DNA from: Spirochaetota bacterium
GTDB taxonomy: Bacteria; Spirochaetota; UBA4802; UBA5550
DNA length: 41,378 nt
Assembly (NCBI GenBank): GCA_016928865.1
Contig: JAFGJX010000054.1
Location: 1-41,378, forward strand
Direction of reading: 5' to 3'
Below, piece by piece: positions 1-7,704 of the stretch. The number at the start of each line of letters is the position of its first letter. Within the stretch, counting starts at the first letter, position 1. The position numbers and the translations under genes are program-made. The notes beneath the pieces were generated by a model. That model searched no databases, was not told where the DNA came from, and worked only from the letters and a program-made list of their open reading frames with translations.

Positions 1-50
1 CCCCCCCCCCCCCCCCGCAAGCGGGGAAGGGGTCAGGGGATGGGGCGGTA
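1..50. repeat. C homopolymer and GC-rich hairpin at the window edge
   Basis: The window opens with 16 consecutive C residues. Positions 15-28 can fold as a CCCCG/CGGGG stem with a CAAG loop, followed by G-rich runs. It lies just downstream of the ahcY stop codon, so it may act as a transcription end for ahcY, but there is no T-tract on that strand. The pattern of C-rich arm, GCAAGC centre and G-rich arm resembles short dispersed palindromic repeats common in environmental bacterial genomes. The long C run may also be an assembly or contig-edge artefact. Confidence 0.4.
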
Positions 51-56
51 ATCCTT

Positions 57-1499
57 CTAATACCGGTAGTGATCCGACTTGTACGGCCCCTCGATGGGCA
101 CGCCGAGGTATTCCGCCTGCTCCTTCGTCATCTTCGTCAGCTTTACGCCCAGCTTTTCCAGATGCAGCCGGGCCACCTCTTCATCGAGCTTCTTCGACAG
201 GGTATACACCCCTATCTCGTGCGGGTTTTGCGCCAGCTCTATCTGCGCCAGCGTCTGGTTGGTAAAGCTGTTGCTCATCACAAAGCTGGGATGTCCCGTT
301 GCGCAGCCAAGGTTCACGAGCCGCCCTTCAGCCAGGACGATGATGAAGCGCCCGGATTCAAGGGTCCACTTGTCAACCTGCGGTTTTATTGTTTCCTTTT
401 TACATTTCGGATTGTCCTCGAGATAGTGCATCGCAATCTCGCTGTCGAAGTGGCCGATGTTGCAGATGATGGCGCCCTCCTTCATCTGCTCCATATGTTT
501 CCCGGTAATGACGTCCACATTGCCGGTCGAGGTTACGAAGATATCGCCTTTTGATACGACGTCTTCCATGGTGGTCACCTCGTACCCTTCCATGGCCGCC
601 TGGAGCGCACAGATCGGGTCGATCTCGGTAACAAGCACGCGTGCGCCAAAGCCCCGCATCGACTGCGCGCATCCCTTGCCGACGTCGCCGTAACCGCACA
701 CCACCACGACCTTGCCCGCCACCATGATGTCGGTCGCCCGCTTGATGCCATCCGCAAGCGACTCGCGGCAGCCGTACAGGTTGTCGAACTTCGATTTTGT
801 CACCGAATCGTTCACGTTGATCGCGGGAAACAGAAGGTCGCCCGTCTTGGCCATCTGGTAGAGGCGATGGACGCCCGTTGTCGTCTCCTCTGAAACGCCC
901 TTGATGTCCGCCGCAATCTTTGTCCATTTCTGCGGATTGAGCCTCACGCTCTCCTTCAGGCGGTCGATGATGATTCTGAATTCCTTGTTGTCATACTTGT
1001 TCTCGAGAATGGACGGGTCCTTCTCCGCCTTGAAGCCCTGGTGGACCAGGAGTGTGGCGTCGCCGCCGTCGTCAACGATCTGGTTCGGTCCCGAGCCGTC
1101 AGGCCAGGTAAGGGCCTGCTCGGTGCACCACCAGTACTCCTCCAGCGTCTCGCCCTTCCAGGCGAACACGGCGGCAGTGCCGGCTTTCGCGATCGCGGCA
1201 GCGGCGTGGTCCTGCGTTGAAAATATATTGCACGAAGCCCAGCGAACATCAGCGCCCAGCGCGTGCAGGGTCTCGATAAGGACCGCGGTCTGTATGGTCA
1301 TGTGAAGGCTCCCCATAATCCTGACGCCTTTAAGCGGCTTCTCCGGGCCGTATTTTTTCCTTACCGCCATGAGGCCGGGCATCTCGTCTTCAGCGAGCTG
1401 TATCTCTTTTCTTCCCCATTCGGAGAGCGAGAGATCCGCCACCTTGTAGCGAAGGTCCCTGTCAACCGCCTTGATTTCTTTCTTCGTTGTAACGTTCAT
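57..1499 (-). CDS. ahcY: S-adenosylhomocysteine hydrolase (adenosylhomocysteinase)
   Basis: This 480-residue cytosolic enzyme uses tightly bound NAD to split S-adenosylhomocysteine reversibly into adenosine and homocysteine, removing the product inhibitor of SAM-dependent methyltransferases. The sequence shows the NAD-binding glycine motif [11 protein letters not shown] and the downstream acidic TEIDP, the [14 protein letters not shown] signature, and the family-typical C-terminus ending DHYRY. Length is normal for bacterial members carrying the extra internal segment. The ATG start at 1499 has an AGGAG ribosome site about 10 nt upstream. It follows the ArsR-methyltransferase gene in the same direction after 111 nt. 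That gap holds a possible 6-bp GC-rich hairpin (1536-1562) but no SAH riboswitch that I can recognise. The pair probably forms one unit controlled at the upstream operator. Confidence 0.97.
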   Translation of the reverse strand: MNVTTKKEIKAVDRDLRYKVADLSLSEWGRKEIQLAEDEMPGLMAVRKKYGPEKPLKGVRIMGSLHMTIQTAVLIETLHALGADVRWASCNIFSTQDHAAAAIAKAGTAAVFAWKGETLEEYWWCTEQALTWPDGSGPNQIVDDGGDATLLVHQGFKAEKDPSILENKYDNKEFRIIIDRLKESVRLNPQKWTKIAADIKGVSEETTTGVHRLYQMAKTGDLLFPAINVNDSVTKSKFDNLYGCRESLADGIKRATDIMVAGKVVVVCGYGDVGKGCAQSMRGFGARVLVTEIDPICALQAAMEGYEVTTMEDVVSKGDIFVTSTGNVDVITGKHMEQMKEGAIICNIGHFDSEIAMHYLEDNPKCKKETIKPQVDKWTLESGRFIIVLAEGRLVNLGCATGHPSFVMSNSFTNQTLAQIELAQNPHEIGVYTLSKKLDEEVARLHLEKLGVKLTKMTKEQAEYLGVPIEGPYKSDHYRY

Positions 1500-1610
1500 C
1501 CGGGTATTCTCCTTTTAATTAGTATTTCATGTTCCATGGCGCTCCGCTCCGGGCAACGCCATTTCCGCGCCCCATCCCGACGCGCGATCAACCTGCGTGA
1601 GAGACTTTTA

Positions 1611-2525
1611 TTATTTCTTCCTCGACACATAGAGATCTATCTTCAGGCCGTTCCCGGGATCAAACTGCGCGAAATCGGAGAGCACGAGACCGCCCGCCAT
1701 GAGCCACCGCTCCATGTTTTTCCGTGAAAAGCCGAGCCAGCGGTGCTCGTACTTCTTGCGGAGCTCTTCGTCCTGGTGCTTGTCGAGGTCCACGATGACC
1801 AGTGACCCGCCGCTCTTCAGCACGCGCGCCGCCTCCCTGATACCCGCGTCAGGCGCCGGCAGGTGATGGAGCACCATGTTGATGACCGCCGCGTCAGCCT
1901 CCCTGTCGCGCATCGGCAGGTGCTCGATCTCCCCTATCCTGAGCTCTATCCCCCGCCCGTTTACGGCGAGCCGGCGCTCGGCCTCTTCCAGCATCTTCGG
2001 CGACTTGTCCACGCCGATCACCCGCTTCGCCTTCCTCCTGATGTACGGCAGGAGCTCGCCGTTGCCGCAGCCGAGGTCAGCCGCGACGCCGCAGCTGTGG
2101 ATCCTCTCCGCGATCTCCCGCGACATGTTAAGTCCGCCGAACAGGGACTGCCTGATGTCAGTCCATTCCCTGGCTATCGAGTCAAAGAACCTCGTCTTTT
2201 CCTTCATCCCCTCTTCGAGTACGCCCTTCATCGCGGCGTAATCCCCGGCCAGGTCGCCGTCTCCGGCGACGAATTTTTCGAACATTTCGTTGAATCGGCC
2301 GCCGCGCCCTTCCCGATCCGCGCTGTAAAAGGCCCAGAGACCGTCGCGCCGCGACTTCAGAAGCCCGCAGTCGGTCATGATTTTCAGGTGCCGCGAAACG
2401 CGCGACTGCCCCATCCCCATGGCCGCGGTTATCTCGTTGACGTTCAGCTCATGGCGGAGCAGGAGGTTCAGGAGCCTGAGACGGGTCACGTCCGCCAGGG
2501 CCTTGTAAAACTGTAACGCTTCCAT
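1611..2525 (-). CDS. ArsR-family regulator fused to SAM-dependent methyltransferase domain
   Basis: This 304-residue fusion has an N-terminal ArsR-type winged helix-turn-helix (about residues 1-75, with ALADVTRLRLLNLLL and the recognition region GQSRVSRHLKIM). A class I methyltransferase domain follows, with SAM motif I DLGCGNG at 150-156 and the acidic GVDKS next. The HTH shows no obvious metal-binding cysteine cluster of the ArsR/SmtB type. ATG at 2525 is the first in-frame ATG; the upstream in-frame TTG at 2582 is part of the promoter -35 box, so it is rejected as a start. No clear Shine-Dalgarno sequence precedes the ATG. Position directly before ahcY, plus a SAM/SAH-binding fold, suggests a repressor that senses SAH (or the SAM/SAH ratio), functionally like the ArsR-family SahR regulators. 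Ligand and loss or retention of catalysis are inferred, not shown. Confidence 0.88.
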   Translation of the reverse strand: MEALQFYKALADVTRLRLLNLLLRHELNVNEITAAMGMGQSRVSRHLKIMTDCGLLKSRRDGLWAFYSADREGRGGRFNEMFEKFVAGDGDLAGDYAAMKGVLEEGMKEKTRFFDSIAREWTDIRQSLFGGLNMSREIAERIHSCGVAADLGCGNGELLPYIRRKAKRVIGVDKSPKMLEEAERRLAVNGRGIELRIGEIEHLPMRDREADAAVINMVLHHLPAPDAGIREAARVLKSGGSLVIVDLDKHQDEELRKKYEHRWLGFSRKNMERWLMAGGLVLSDFAQFDPGNGLKIDLYVSRKK

Positions 2526-2530
2526 ATAAA

Positions 2531-2560
2531 TTACTATATCAAGATATATTGATATAGTAA
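2531..2560. promoter_or_regulatory. ArsR-type operator: perfect 12-bp inverted repeat
   Basis: TTACTATATCAA (2531-2542) and TTGATATAGTAA (2549-2560) are exact reverse complements separated by six bases. The site begins 5 bp upstream of the ATG of the ArsR-methyltransferase gene and overlaps its predicted -10 box. Its position and symmetry fit a dimeric ArsR-family repressor regulating itself and ahcY. Confidence 0.85.
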
Positions 2561-2582
2561 TAGCAGAGTGGGAAAAAGTCAA
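2554..2582 (-). promoter_or_regulatory. Predicted sigma-70 promoter of the regulator-ahcY unit
   Basis: On the minus strand TTGACT (2582-2577), a 17-bp spacer and TACTAT (2559-2554) give a good -35/-10 pair. The -10 lies inside the inverted repeat, so repressor binding would block RNA polymerase. The leader before the ATG would be only about 20 nt. Confidence 0.65.
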
Positions 2583-2658
2583 ATAAAAAATTCACCCAGA
2601 AATGCTAAATAATCGGGGAGGAAGCGGCGGGCATGCTTCTGCGGGCAACTATGTTCAC

Positions 2659-2725
2659 GGTGCACCAGGCCCCCGGAGGCGGGAGGGCCTGGCACCGGCA
2701 GAGAGGCGGGGCTTCACTCCCCGCC
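2659..2725. terminator. Two GC-rich hairpins after the FadL-like gene
   Basis: Stem 1: GGTG+CCAGGCCC (2659-2672, with a two-base CA bulge) pairs with GGGCCTGG+CACC (2685-2696). Stem 2: GGCGGGG (2705-2711) pairs with CCCCGCC (2719-2725) and overlaps the end of the FadL-like gene. They lie between that gene and the promoter of the regulator-ahcY unit. Neither has a strong T-tract, so the terminator role is likely but not certain. Confidence 0.5.
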
Positions 2726-4300
2726 CTTTATCAGCTTGATCGACATGCCCTCGTCCTTTTTTTCCGCGGGAGAGCCGAATAGTTTAAGGGTAAAGCCGAT
2801 GGCGATGCTCATCCTCTTTTCATCAAAGCTCTTGTTAATTCCGTGGAACGTCGGACCGGAAACGTTGGTGTAATCAAGTGAATAGACCTTCTCGCGCTCG
2901 TAGAGCATGTACATTCCGCCGAGCGAGATATCGAGCCAGTCCGTCACGTTGAAGGCGAATCCCGCGCCGATGCTGTGGCTCCTGAGAAGCGGGTCCACCT
3001 CGTTGCGGGCTTTGGAGCGCACGCCGAAATCGTTGAAGGCGTAGCCCGCGCTCACGGTCGCCTTCGGAAGGAAGTTCCACTCGAGACAGCCGCCCACGCG
3101 ATAGCCAAGCGGCTTGAAGGAGTCCTCCCTGCCGTCCAGGTCGCGCAGGTTGCGGAGCTGGAGCTCGCCGGAGACCTCCGCCCTGATCCCCTTCCATATC
3201 TTTACCGACGCGCCGAGCGATATGCTCTGGGGATAGGTGACCTTGAGCTCCGGCTTCACTTCCTTCTTGAACTTCATCAGGTTCTCCGGGGTTATCTTCG
3301 TGATGTCGAACCCGGCCGGATCGTACAGGCTCTCATAGATCAGAGGCTCTATCCCGTCGAGGAAGATGTTCAGGCTGCCGGACGAGGCGACCACGCCTGG
3401 CACGAGCAGCTTGTTCGTCTTTTTCTTGAGTACCATGGGGGGATAGTACTCGTATTTCAGACCGATATCAAGGATCTCGATCGGCCTGAAGTGGAATCCG
3501 AGAATAATGCCGACCCCGTGCCCCTTCACGTCCGTGTCGATGAACCACGGCCTTACCGCGTTCACATCGTAGCCCCCGGCATTCTCCGCCGCTATGCCCG
3601 CGTATTTCACCGTGATGCTCTGGTTTCCGCTGGCGTAGATGTAGCGCAAGCCCAGGGCCGCGGACACCCACTCCTCGATCTTGTACACGGCCCCGACGGT
3701 CCCGCCGACATAATACTCGGTGCGCACCGCCTTGGAGTCGCGCCACATGCCCATGATGTTATTGGAGACGCCGCCGGTCCCGGCGTAGGTGGTTTCGAAA
3801 GGGGCGAGCAGGCCCCAGTCGATGATCGCGAGGCCCTGGTTGAAGGTCATGCCCGGCGCCGCCTGCATCACGCCCACTGACAGGAAAACCGCCCACGCGT
3901 CGTCCTTCCATATAAGGTCAAAGCCAGGCAGCACGGGCGCCAGTGTCTCGGCAAAGTATTCATCCGGCTTGCCGCTCCCTGGATTCAGGAAATTCGACGT
4001 GGGTATCATGGGAAAGGTGTCATACTTGATGCCGTAATAGTCCATGGTATGGGACCGCTTCGCGTAATAGGTCTGCGTGCTGAAATGCACCGTCAGGCCC
4101 TTGTAGTCGAGAAAGGCGAGGCCCGCGGGATTGAAGAAGGCCGCGTCCGCGCTCGTGGAGGCGTTCCGGTTCAGGGTGCGCACGTAGTCCGCGCCGTGGT
4201 TCGGCATGATGCCGTCCTCCTGGTTGAGGCGGGAGGCGAACGCGTCGCCCGACACGGCAAGCAACAACACTGCAAGGCATATGACTGCAAATCTGTTCAT
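2714..4300 (-). CDS. FadL/OmpP1/TodX-type outer-membrane transport protein
   Basis: A 528-residue protein with a signal peptide (MNRFAVICLAVLLLAVSGDAFA) and the family hallmark near the mature N-terminus, SADAAFFNPAGLAFL, whose NPA segment is typical of FadL-type 14-strand barrels carrying hydrophobic substrates across the outer membrane. The rest alternates short amphipathic strands and aromatic-rich turns, e.g. ISLGASVKIWKGIRAEVSGE and ATVSAGYAFNDFG. The length is somewhat above the 430-480 residues common in the family. ATG at 4300 is preceded by GGAGG at close spacing; the longer frame begins at a TTG without this support. It lies after the two cadherin-like lipoprotein genes but is separated from them by a terminator, so it probably has its own promoter. 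The substrate is unknown; long-chain fatty acids or hydrocarbons are the usual guess. Confidence 0.85.
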   Translation of the reverse strand: MNRFAVICLAVLLLAVSGDAFASRLNQEDGIMPNHGADYVRTLNRNASTSADAAFFNPAGLAFLDYKGLTVHFSTQTYYAKRSHTMDYYGIKYDTFPMIPTSNFLNPGSGKPDEYFAETLAPVLPGFDLIWKDDAWAVFLSVGVMQAAPGMTFNQGLAIIDWGLLAPFETTYAGTGGVSNNIMGMWRDSKAVRTEYYVGGTVGAVYKIEEWVSAALGLRYIYASGNQSITVKYAGIAAENAGGYDVNAVRPWFIDTDVKGHGVGIILGFHFRPIEILDIGLKYEYYPPMVLKKKTNKLLVPGVVASSGSLNIFLDGIEPLIYESLYDPAGFDITKITPENLMKFKKEVKPELKVTYPQSISLGASVKIWKGIRAEVSGELQLRNLRDLDGREDSFKPLGYRVGGCLEWNFLPKATVSAGYAFNDFGVRSKARNEVDPLLRSHSIGAGFAFNVTDWLDISLGGMYMLYEREKVYSLDYTNVSGPTFHGINKSFDEKRMSIAIGFTLKLFGSPAEKKDEGMSIKLIKGGE

Positions 4301-4345
4301 CGTTCCTCCAGACGTATAATAGATTTTCTGGCAAAGATTCAAAAT

Positions 4346-4376
4346 ACGGCCCCGCCCTTTGATGAGACGGGGCCGT
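4346..4376 (-). terminator. Intrinsic terminator after the cadherin-like lipoprotein genes
   Basis: ACGGCCCCG (4346-4354) and CGGGGCCGT (4368-4376) form a perfect 9-bp stem with a 13-nt loop. On the minus strand the stem is followed by ATTTTG. It sits between the stop of the lipoprotein gene at 4430 and the FadL-like start at 4300. Confidence 0.7.
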
Positions 4377-4429
4377 TGATATTACTCCATTTTTTAGTTC
4401 TGAATTTATCAATCGAACATATGTATAAA

Positions 4430-5578
4430 TCAATTTATTATTGTCAGCGTATACTCCCTTTCGTCGCCGCTTTCAGCAGTTACCACGATTGTAAGCCCGA
4501 TATTATACCCCGAATACGGATCTGTGGAAACAATACAACGATATGTATCGAGATCATCGACCTGGACCACCTCGCATGCTGCTCCATTGACTGTTATTCC
4601 CTGTATGGATGGGTCTTTCGGACGCATATAAATACGGTAATCTGAAATTGTTGAAAAGAGCCATCCACCGTCGCTTGACTCGTATACCCATGTTATTGCG
4701 AGATTGGCTTCTGTTGCATCAGGACCGAAATTATCTATGTCATTCCAGACCCCCCAAACCTTCACGGCCCTATCAAGAAACTTTAGCCTGTTCTCAGTCG
4801 ACGGCGCGGCCCCCTTGGTGATGGTAAGGGTGTAGTCCCTCGTCGTGCCTTCGTCCTGCGACGTGACCGTGATAGTGATGTCCCGCGATCCGCCGGCCGC
4901 GGGCAGGTTCGTGATGGGCACGGCCGACCCGGACAGCGCGGTCCAGCCGTCAACCGTGGCGGTCATGCCGGAGCCCTCGGGCATGGACACGGTGATATCG
5001 ATCGACGTGGTCGCGTAGGAGATGCCGGCCGCGTAGGTCAGGTGCGCCGGATCGAACGAAGGATCGAGCCCGCTGGATACCGCGCCGGGCGAGCCGTTGG
5101 TCAGGGTTACATCGAGGCCGGACAGGCTCGCGCTGGTCCCCAGGTAGTAGACGCGAATGTGGTACTCGTTCGTGCTCAGGGCGTCCTCGGAGGTGACCGA
5201 GGCGACGATGTCGTTCACGTCCAGCGTGTCATCAAGCGCAACGGCCGCGCTGTAGCCCGGCCCGGTGACAGAGGCCGCGCTCCCGCCGTTGATCGCTGCG
5301 GTCACGGCCGCGCCGTCCGGGCCGATCGCCCTGACCGTCAGGGACGACGTGGTCGCCTTTGACACGACCAGCGTGTACTCAAGCGTTTCCGCGTCAAAGG
5401 CGGGCGATATGGTAAAGTTGTCAACCGCCAGGCTCTTGAGCGTTGCGTCCGCGCCGGCCGCCTGTTCAACGGCACCCGGCGGGATCATCTGAAGCCCGCC
5501 ACTGTCGTTCAGCTCACACCCGGTTATAACGAGCGCGGCGGCCAGCATCAGGGTTATATTGCGAATCGTTTTTTTCAT
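4430..5578 (-). CDS. Lipoprotein with cadherin-like beta-sandwich domains
   Basis: A 382-residue surface or periplasmic lipoprotein. The N-terminus has a lysine-containing n-region, a hydrophobic core and the lipobox LVITGC, with Cys21 as the lipid site. Two clear copies of the cadherin-like beta-sandwich fold (PF12733 type) follow: each begins with an L-x-x-L-x-V strand, has an F-D-x-x-x-L-x-Y motif (SPAFDAETLEYTLVV and PSFDPAHLTYAAGI) and ends with a strand such as RDYTLTITK. A diverged third copy is likely in the C-terminal 120 residues, which end EYTLTIIN. ATG at 5578 has AGGAG in front. It lies 54 nt after a larger lipoprotein of the same type, probably in one operon. No enzymatic motif is visible; a binding or scaffold role is inferred. 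Confidence 0.85.
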   Translation of the reverse strand: MKKTIRNITLMLAAALVITGCELNDSGGLQMIPPGAVEQAAGADATLKSLAVDNFTISPAFDAETLEYTLVVSKATTSSLTVRAIGPDGAAVTAAINGGSAASVTGPGYSAAVALDDTLDVNDIVASVTSEDALSTNEYHIRVYYLGTSASLSGLDVTLTNGSPGAVSSGLDPSFDPAHLTYAAGISYATTSIDITVSMPEGSGMTATVDGWTALSGSAVPITNLPAAGGSRDITITVTSQDEGTTRDYTLTITKGAAPSTENRLKFLDRAVKVWGVWNDIDNFGPDATEANLAITWVYESSDGGWLFSTISDYRIYMRPKDPSIQGITVNGAACEVVQVDDLDTYRCIVSTDPYSGYNIGLTIVVTAESGDEREYTLTIIN

Positions 5579-5632
5579 GGTACTCTCCTTTTCTGCCTGT
5601 GATAGTCATTGATGCGTGGAGCGCCCCGCGCA

Positions 5633-7327
5633 TCACGGGTGCCAGAAATCGTCCGCGGTCCAGGGGACGTCCGGGTCCCAGTAGTCCGGGCCGAGGTTGT
5701 CCTTGAGCGAAGGGTTCGCCTGATAGTAGAGCCGCACCCCGGTCTGGCCCATGTAGTCCACCTCGGTGTACGATGTGGAATCATTTCCCACTGCGTCCTT
5801 GTTGACTATCTTCAAATGAACATGCATGATGGCTACCACATCGCCTTCCGGAGTCACCATGGGGATATCGCCCGTCTGCGGCTCCTGGCCGGTCCCCGAG
5901 GTGTTCACGATCACGCTCATGACCCCGTTCAGCGCGAACCCGCCATTGTCGCCGACAAACGGCTGGTCCCAGTCCCCGTTGTTGTAATTGGTGTAGGTCA
6001 TCTGGTTGCGCACCGTGCTCAGCACCGAGACCCAGGAAAGCTTCCATTCCATGTTGCCGCTGATGGCGCCGTTGAAGGTCTTGGTCCAGTTGGGCGTGCC
6101 GGGCGAACCCCACGAGGCCTTGTTCAGCCTCGATACAGGGCCGTAGATGCCGTAGTAGACCTCGTATACGTTCAGGAGGCGGAGCCTGAGGGTATAATTC
6201 ATCGTTTCGTTTGTGTCAAATGAAACCACCGTTATCTCGATCGTCTTGATCGAGTAATTATCGGCCCCCCAGCTCTGTTCGATGGTCAGCTTGCCGCTCA
6301 CCATGTCGCCCACCCGCTCAACGCTGTTCACGACCAGGCTCGATATGTCGGGATCGTACGGCTCGAGGGTGACATTGACCGTGCTGTAGCCGAACACCAC
6401 GCAGGAGTACCCGCCCACGTTCTTATTGAACGCGTCCGTGTTGTCCGGAAAGAAGTTGCCGTCCTGGTCCTGGTATATCTGGCGGAGCGAGTCGTTGTTG
6501 CCCATGGTCACCCGTATGGACGAGAGGTACGGATTGTCGCCGGTGACCGCGGCCGGGGCAAGGCGCGATACCGTGATGGTGTAGGTATTGTCCACCCCGG
6601 TGCTCGATTTTACGGTTATCACCACGTTCTGGGTGTCGCCCGTATCGCCGATATCGAGGCCGTCCAGGATGACCAGCTCCTTTTCGCCCGACGCCACGTT
6701 CGAGCCGTCCAGCTTCAGGCTGGAATAGCTGCTGATGACCGTGGGCTTGACTTTAATATAGTAGCTGTTCCAGGCCACGCGCAGCTGGTATGAATTCGTA
6801 TCCGGCTCGAATACCGGCGACAGGCCGATTGCGGCATTCGAATCCGAAAAAACCTCGCAGTTCAGAAGCCGGTTCTCGTCAATGCCGTAACTGCGCGTGA
6901 TCAGTATGGTGTATGATTTCTGGGTTACCGTGTCCGGGGCGGTGACAATTAGTTCAATCTCCCTGCTGTCCTCGCTTACGGTAATCATGCGGGACGAGCA
7001 CTCCCTGGTATCGATCTGGACGACTGAAGCCACGTCTTCAGCGACCGCGACCACGGTAACATCGGTCACGAGCGATTCAATTGATATATTGTAGACGCTG
7101 GTCGAGGGATCAAAGGCCGGGGTCAGAGCAACAGCCGCTGTCGCCCCGGTCGTGCCCTCGTGCGCCGTTACTTCCAGCAGCTTGAGGTCGGCATTGGAGA
7201 TCTGGGCGCTGTATGATGCGTTGGGAATAAAAAACGTCCCCGTCTCCCCGATACGGCAGCTACTGAATACGGCCCCGGTTAAAACAAGCATCAACAGAAT
7301 GAGAGTCCTTTTTACCATGTGTTGCAT
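5633..7327 (-). CDS. Large lipoprotein with repeated cadherin-like domains
   Basis: A 564-residue lipoprotein starting MQHMVKRTLILLML, with lipobox VFSSC. The start at 7327 has AGGAG 9 nt upstream; an internal ATG three codons later (7318) is an alternative. At least three cadherin-like beta-sandwich segments can be followed by the recurring F-x-P-x-x-x-x-Y motifs (TPAFDPSTSVYNI, SPVFEPDTNSYQL) and by terminal strands such as KSYTILITR and NTYTITVSR. The C-terminal 170 residues are rich in Trp, Tyr and Asn and do not match the repeat; they end WTADDFWHP and could be a separate ligand-binding module. It is the first gene of the two-lipoprotein unit. Function unknown. Confidence 0.83.
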   Translation of the reverse strand: MQHMVKRTLILLMLVLTGAVFSSCRIGETGTFFIPNASYSAQISNADLKLLEVTAHEGTTGATAAVALTPAFDPSTSVYNISIESLVTDVTVVAVAEDVASVVQIDTRECSSRMITVSEDSREIELIVTAPDTVTQKSYTILITRSYGIDENRLLNCEVFSDSNAAIGLSPVFEPDTNSYQLRVAWNSYYIKVKPTVISSYSSLKLDGSNVASGEKELVILDGLDIGDTGDTQNVVITVKSSTGVDNTYTITVSRLAPAAVTGDNPYLSSIRVTMGNNDSLRQIYQDQDGNFFPDNTDAFNKNVGGYSCVVFGYSTVNVTLEPYDPDISSLVVNSVERVGDMVSGKLTIEQSWGADNYSIKTIEITVVSFDTNETMNYTLRLRLLNVYEVYYGIYGPVSRLNKASWGSPGTPNWTKTFNGAISGNMEWKLSWVSVLSTVRNQMTYTNYNNGDWDQPFVGDNGGFALNGVMSVIVNTSGTGQEPQTGDIPMVTPEGDVVAIMHVHLKIVNKDAVGNDSTSYTEVDYMGQTGVRLYYQANPSLKDNLGPDYWDPDVPWTADDFWHP

Positions 7328-7704
7328 TATAATTGACTCCTGGGTAAAAATTTGAACAATTGTAATAATTTTTTCATAAAAGCATGGGGAAATCATAGTA
7401 TCCCCTGAACCGTCCAGCCGGTAGTATAATAGACTATTAAATCTTCTTCCTTTATGTATAAAGGTAACCATATATCGACTTAACTTTCCTATCAAAATAA
7501 ATCCAAATTAAAAATGACAAGGTGTACAATTGGGTTTGTGGTGCCGACTGGACTGACAGGATGTTCAACTCCAGGCAGTTCCACGGCCCGGCGGACAGGA
7601 GCCAATAAAAACAAGTAAAAGGTTGAAATATATATTTGGGCTCTGTATTATTGAACAATCACGCCTGATCGACCCTGTTCAGGAATTTTGATGCCGGAGA
7701 TAGT
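7328..7704. other. Divergent intergenic region with small palindromes
   Basis: This AT-rich 377-bp gap separates the lipoprotein operon from the divergent phosphoesterase gene. It holds perfect palindromes: TAATAG-A-CTATTA at 7427-7439 and CCTTTAT-GT-ATAAAGG at 7449-7464, plus ACAATTGT at 7356-7363 and a GGGGA/TCCCC hairpin near 7387-7406. These could be operators in the leader of the minus-strand operon. I see no coding sequence in it that I can defend. Confidence 0.45.

Noticed and set aside
1500..1610. SAH riboswitch before ahcY
   Set aside because: Only a 6-bp hairpin is seen; the conserved core of the SAH aptamer is not present, and an upstream protein operator explains regulation better.
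7328..7704. Small RNA or small protein in the divergent gap
   Set aside because: The open frames lack ribosome sites, and no promoter-hairpin-T-tract combination is clear enough.
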